Source of the DNA: Rosettibacter sp037481715 | GTDB taxonomy: Bacteria; Bacteroidota; Ignavibacteria; Ignavibacteriales; Melioribacteraceae | DNA length: 64,000 bases | NCBI GenBank assembly: GCA_037481715.1 | Contig: JBBFLD010000001.1 | Coordinates: 310,001-374,000 of the forward strand | Direction: 5' to 3' | Shown here: positions 62,725 to 64,000 of the stretch, piece by piece | Layout of the letters: every line of letters begins with the position of its first letter | Position numbering within the stretch: the first letter of the stretch is position 1 | Notes under the pieces: generated by a model | Databases searched by the model: none | Seen by the model: only the letters and a program-made list of their open reading frames with translations | Told to the model about the DNA's origin: nothing | Position numbers and translations under genes: made by a program

Positions 62725-63162
62725 TTAATTATTCCAGCCGTTTATTTCAAGTAATTCTTTTCTTGAAAAAAAGTGGGAAATTTCTTTTGCTGCATTTTCA
62801 TTGGAATCAGAACCGTGCACAATATTTTCCTGAATATTATCTGCATATAACTTTCTTATTGTTCCTTCTTCTGCTTTTGCAGGGTCTGTGGCTCCAATTA
62901 ATTTCCTGAATTCTTCAACTGCATTTTCTTTTTCGAGAACGATTGGCACACAAGGACCAGATGTCATATATGCAATTAAATCATTGAAGAATGGTCGTTC
63001 TTTGTGAACTTCATAAAATCCTTTTGCTGCATCTGGTGTTAATTTAACCATTTTCATTGCAAGTATTTTAAATCCTGCTTCTTGTATGTGTGTTATTACT
63101 TTTCCAATTAAATTTTTTCTCACACAATCCGGTTTTAGAATTGCAAGTGTTCTGTTGCTCAA
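62725..63162 (-). CDS. ndk: Nucleoside diphosphate kinase
   Basis: Balances nucleoside triphosphate pools by moving phosphate through an enzyme histidine. RTLAILKPDCVRKNLIGKVI begins the protein; ENIVHGSDSNENAAKEISHFF contains the catalytic His and family signature. 145 residues is standard. The start is TTG at 63162, supported by AAGGAG 7 nt upstream and the conserved N-terminus. It lies 26 nt downstream of sucD, whose product can use or make GTP/ATP. Confidence 0.95.
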   Translation of the reverse strand: MSNRTLAILKPDCVRKNLIGKVITHIQEAGFKILAMKMVKLTPDAAKGFYEVHKERPFFNDLIAYMTSGPCVPIVLEKENAVEEFRKLIGATDPAKAEEGTIRKLYADNIQENIVHGSDSNENAAKEISHFFSRKELLEINGWNN

Positions 63163-63188
63163 TTTTATCTCCTTATTTTGTTTCGAAA

Positions 63189-64000
63189 TTATTTATTTCT
63201 TGATTTGATTTTTGTTGACTTACTTTTTTTACTCAATCCTTTCTTTTTAGAAAGAGTTTTTTTAGATGTCAATTTACTTTTCTGAGCTTCAAGTGCATTT
63301 TTCATTGTAATACCAATTTCAGCTGGACTTTCAACCACATAAATTCCTGCTTTCTTCATTGCTGCCATTTTTTCTGCTGCAGTTCCTTTACCGCCCGAAA
63401 TTATTGCTCCAGCGTGGCCCATTCTTCTTCCTGGAGGAGCAGTTCTTCCTGCAATAAAACCAACAACAGGTTTCTTAACATATTTTTTAATATAAGCAGC
63501 AGCTTCTTCTTCTGCACTTCCTCCAATTTCTCCAATCATTACAATTCCTTCAGTATCAGGATCTTCATTAAACAATTTTATAATGTCAATAAATTGAGAA
63601 CCAATTACAGGGTCACCGCCAATCCCAACACATGTTGATTGTCCAATTCCTAAATCAGTTAATTGTTTAACGGCTTCATAAGTTAAAGTTCCACTACGAG
63701 ATACAACACCAACTTTCCCTTTTTTGTGAATGAATCCCGGCATTATTCCTATTTTAGCTTTTCCTGGAGAAATTATTCCAGGGCAGTTTGGTCCAATCAA
63801 TCTAACATCTTTTCCTTTTAAAGAATTATAAACTGCAATCATATCTTTAGTTGGAATTCCTTCTGTTATACACACAATCAATTTAATTCCTGAATTTGCA
63901 GCTTCGAGGATTGCATCTGCAGCAAAAGCTGGTGGGACAAAAATTGCAGAAGCATTTGCTTTGGTAGCTTTTACAGCTTCAGATACAGTATTAAAAATTG
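63189..64000 (-). CDS. sucD: Succinyl-CoA synthetase alpha subunit (cut by window end)
   Basis: Alpha subunit of the TCA-cycle enzyme that converts succinyl-CoA to succinate with NTP formation. The frame is open through base 64000 (IFNTVSEAVKATKANASAI near the cut), so the N-terminus is outside. Visible motifs: CITEGIPTKDMIAVYN, IGPNCPGIISPGKAKIGIMPG, SRSGTLTYEAV, and GRRMGHAGAIISGGKGTA with the phosphorylated His. The C-terminus carries an unusual tail of about 30 residues, very rich in Lys and Ser (KKTLSKKKGLSKKSKS), beyond the normal end of the family. Function is certain; the tail's role is unknown. Confidence 0.95.
   Translation of the reverse strand, partial: IFNTVSEAVKATKANASAIFVPPAFAADAILEAANSGIKLIVCITEGIPTKDMIAVYNSLKGKDVRLIGPNCPGIISPGKAKIGIMPGFIHKKGKVGVVSRSGTLTYEAVKQLTDLGIGQSTCVGIGGDPVIGSQFIDIIKLFNEDPDTEGIVMIGEIGGSAEEEAAAYIKKYVKKPVVGFIAGRTAPPGRRMGHAGAIISGGKGTAAEKMAAMKKAGIYVVESPAEIGITMKNALEAQKSKLTSKKTLSKKKGLSKKSKSTKIKSRNK

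Noticed and set aside
1..64000. CRISPR arrays, tRNA or rRNA genes, insertion sequences, prophage
   Set aside because: No regular spaced repeats, cloverleaf-like sequences, transposase or phage genes were seen on either strand; very short or divergent ones could be missed by eye.

Overview
The window is about 64 kb of AT-rich chromosomal DNA, densely coding on both strands, from a bacterium that is most likely a member of the Ignavibacteria (Ignavibacteriota, the Bacteroidota/Chlorobiota side of the FCB group). The evidence is the C-terminal secretion tails containing NYPNPFNPSTTI (type IX secretion sorting domain in the form common in Ignavibacteria), an E1 alpha/beta fusion dehydrogenase, a detached atpDC pair, and the general gene set. 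No tRNA, rRNA, CRISPR array, insertion sequence or prophage was seen. Both ends cut genes: a UvrD-type helicase at the left and sucD at the right.

Layout. 1-8.7 kb: helicase tail, gltX and glnS tail to tail with a shared strong hairpin, an unusual chemoreceptor, and atpDC. 8.7-17.2 kb (minus strand): a four-subunit ferredoxin-linked 2-oxoacid oxidoreductase, then a lipoyl module (lipB, fused E1, E2, lipA) for an NAD-linked 2-oxoacid dehydrogenase. 17.4-24.8 kb: a PAS histidine kinase, a phosphohexomutase, an RRM protein, an aminotransferase plus N-acetyltransferase of UDP-GlcNAc(3NAc)A synthesis, a POT transporter and a DNA alkyltransferase. 24.9-40.8 kb (minus strand): an unusual exopolysaccharide-type locus. 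It holds a multi-PAS hybrid kinase with an eroded ATPase domain, an FN3 lipoprotein, a PelA-like pseudo-deacetylase, a small membrane protein, a GT2 synthase, an SGNH hydrolase, a TPR/beta-barrel exporter, a KaiC-like protein with a GGDEF-like tail, and a GH9 glucanase. 40.9-46.7 kb: a fatty-acid-hydroxylase family protein and two tandem modules, each a large FN3-type T9SS cargo followed by a 30-residue membrane or lipoprotein-like peptide. The two tiny proteins are 23/30 identical. 47-64 kb: an NSS transporter, a PPi-type phosphofructokinase, a PcrA-like helicase, wbpB/wbpA, alpha-glucan phosphorylase with an unknown partner, plsY-htrA-purB, a lipoprotein, ndk and sucD.

How the genes fit together. 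The 2-oxoacid enzymes, succinyl-CoA synthetase, ATP synthase subunits, a probable PPi-dependent phosphofructokinase and alpha-glucan phosphorylase describe central energy metabolism in an organism that uses both ferredoxin and NAD. Two separate pairs (20.98-22.7 kb and 52.2-54.6 kb) together supply the four enzymes needed for UDP-2,3-diacetamido glucuronic acid, a surface-sugar precursor. The 25-41 kb locus looks like a secreted-polysaccharide machine resembling parts of the Pel, Pga and Bcs systems without matching any of them. The most novel items are the twin 30-residue proteins, the BcsE-like KaiC/GGDEF protein, and a chemoreceptor whose cytoplasmic sugar-binding-type domain has its two lobes in swapped order.
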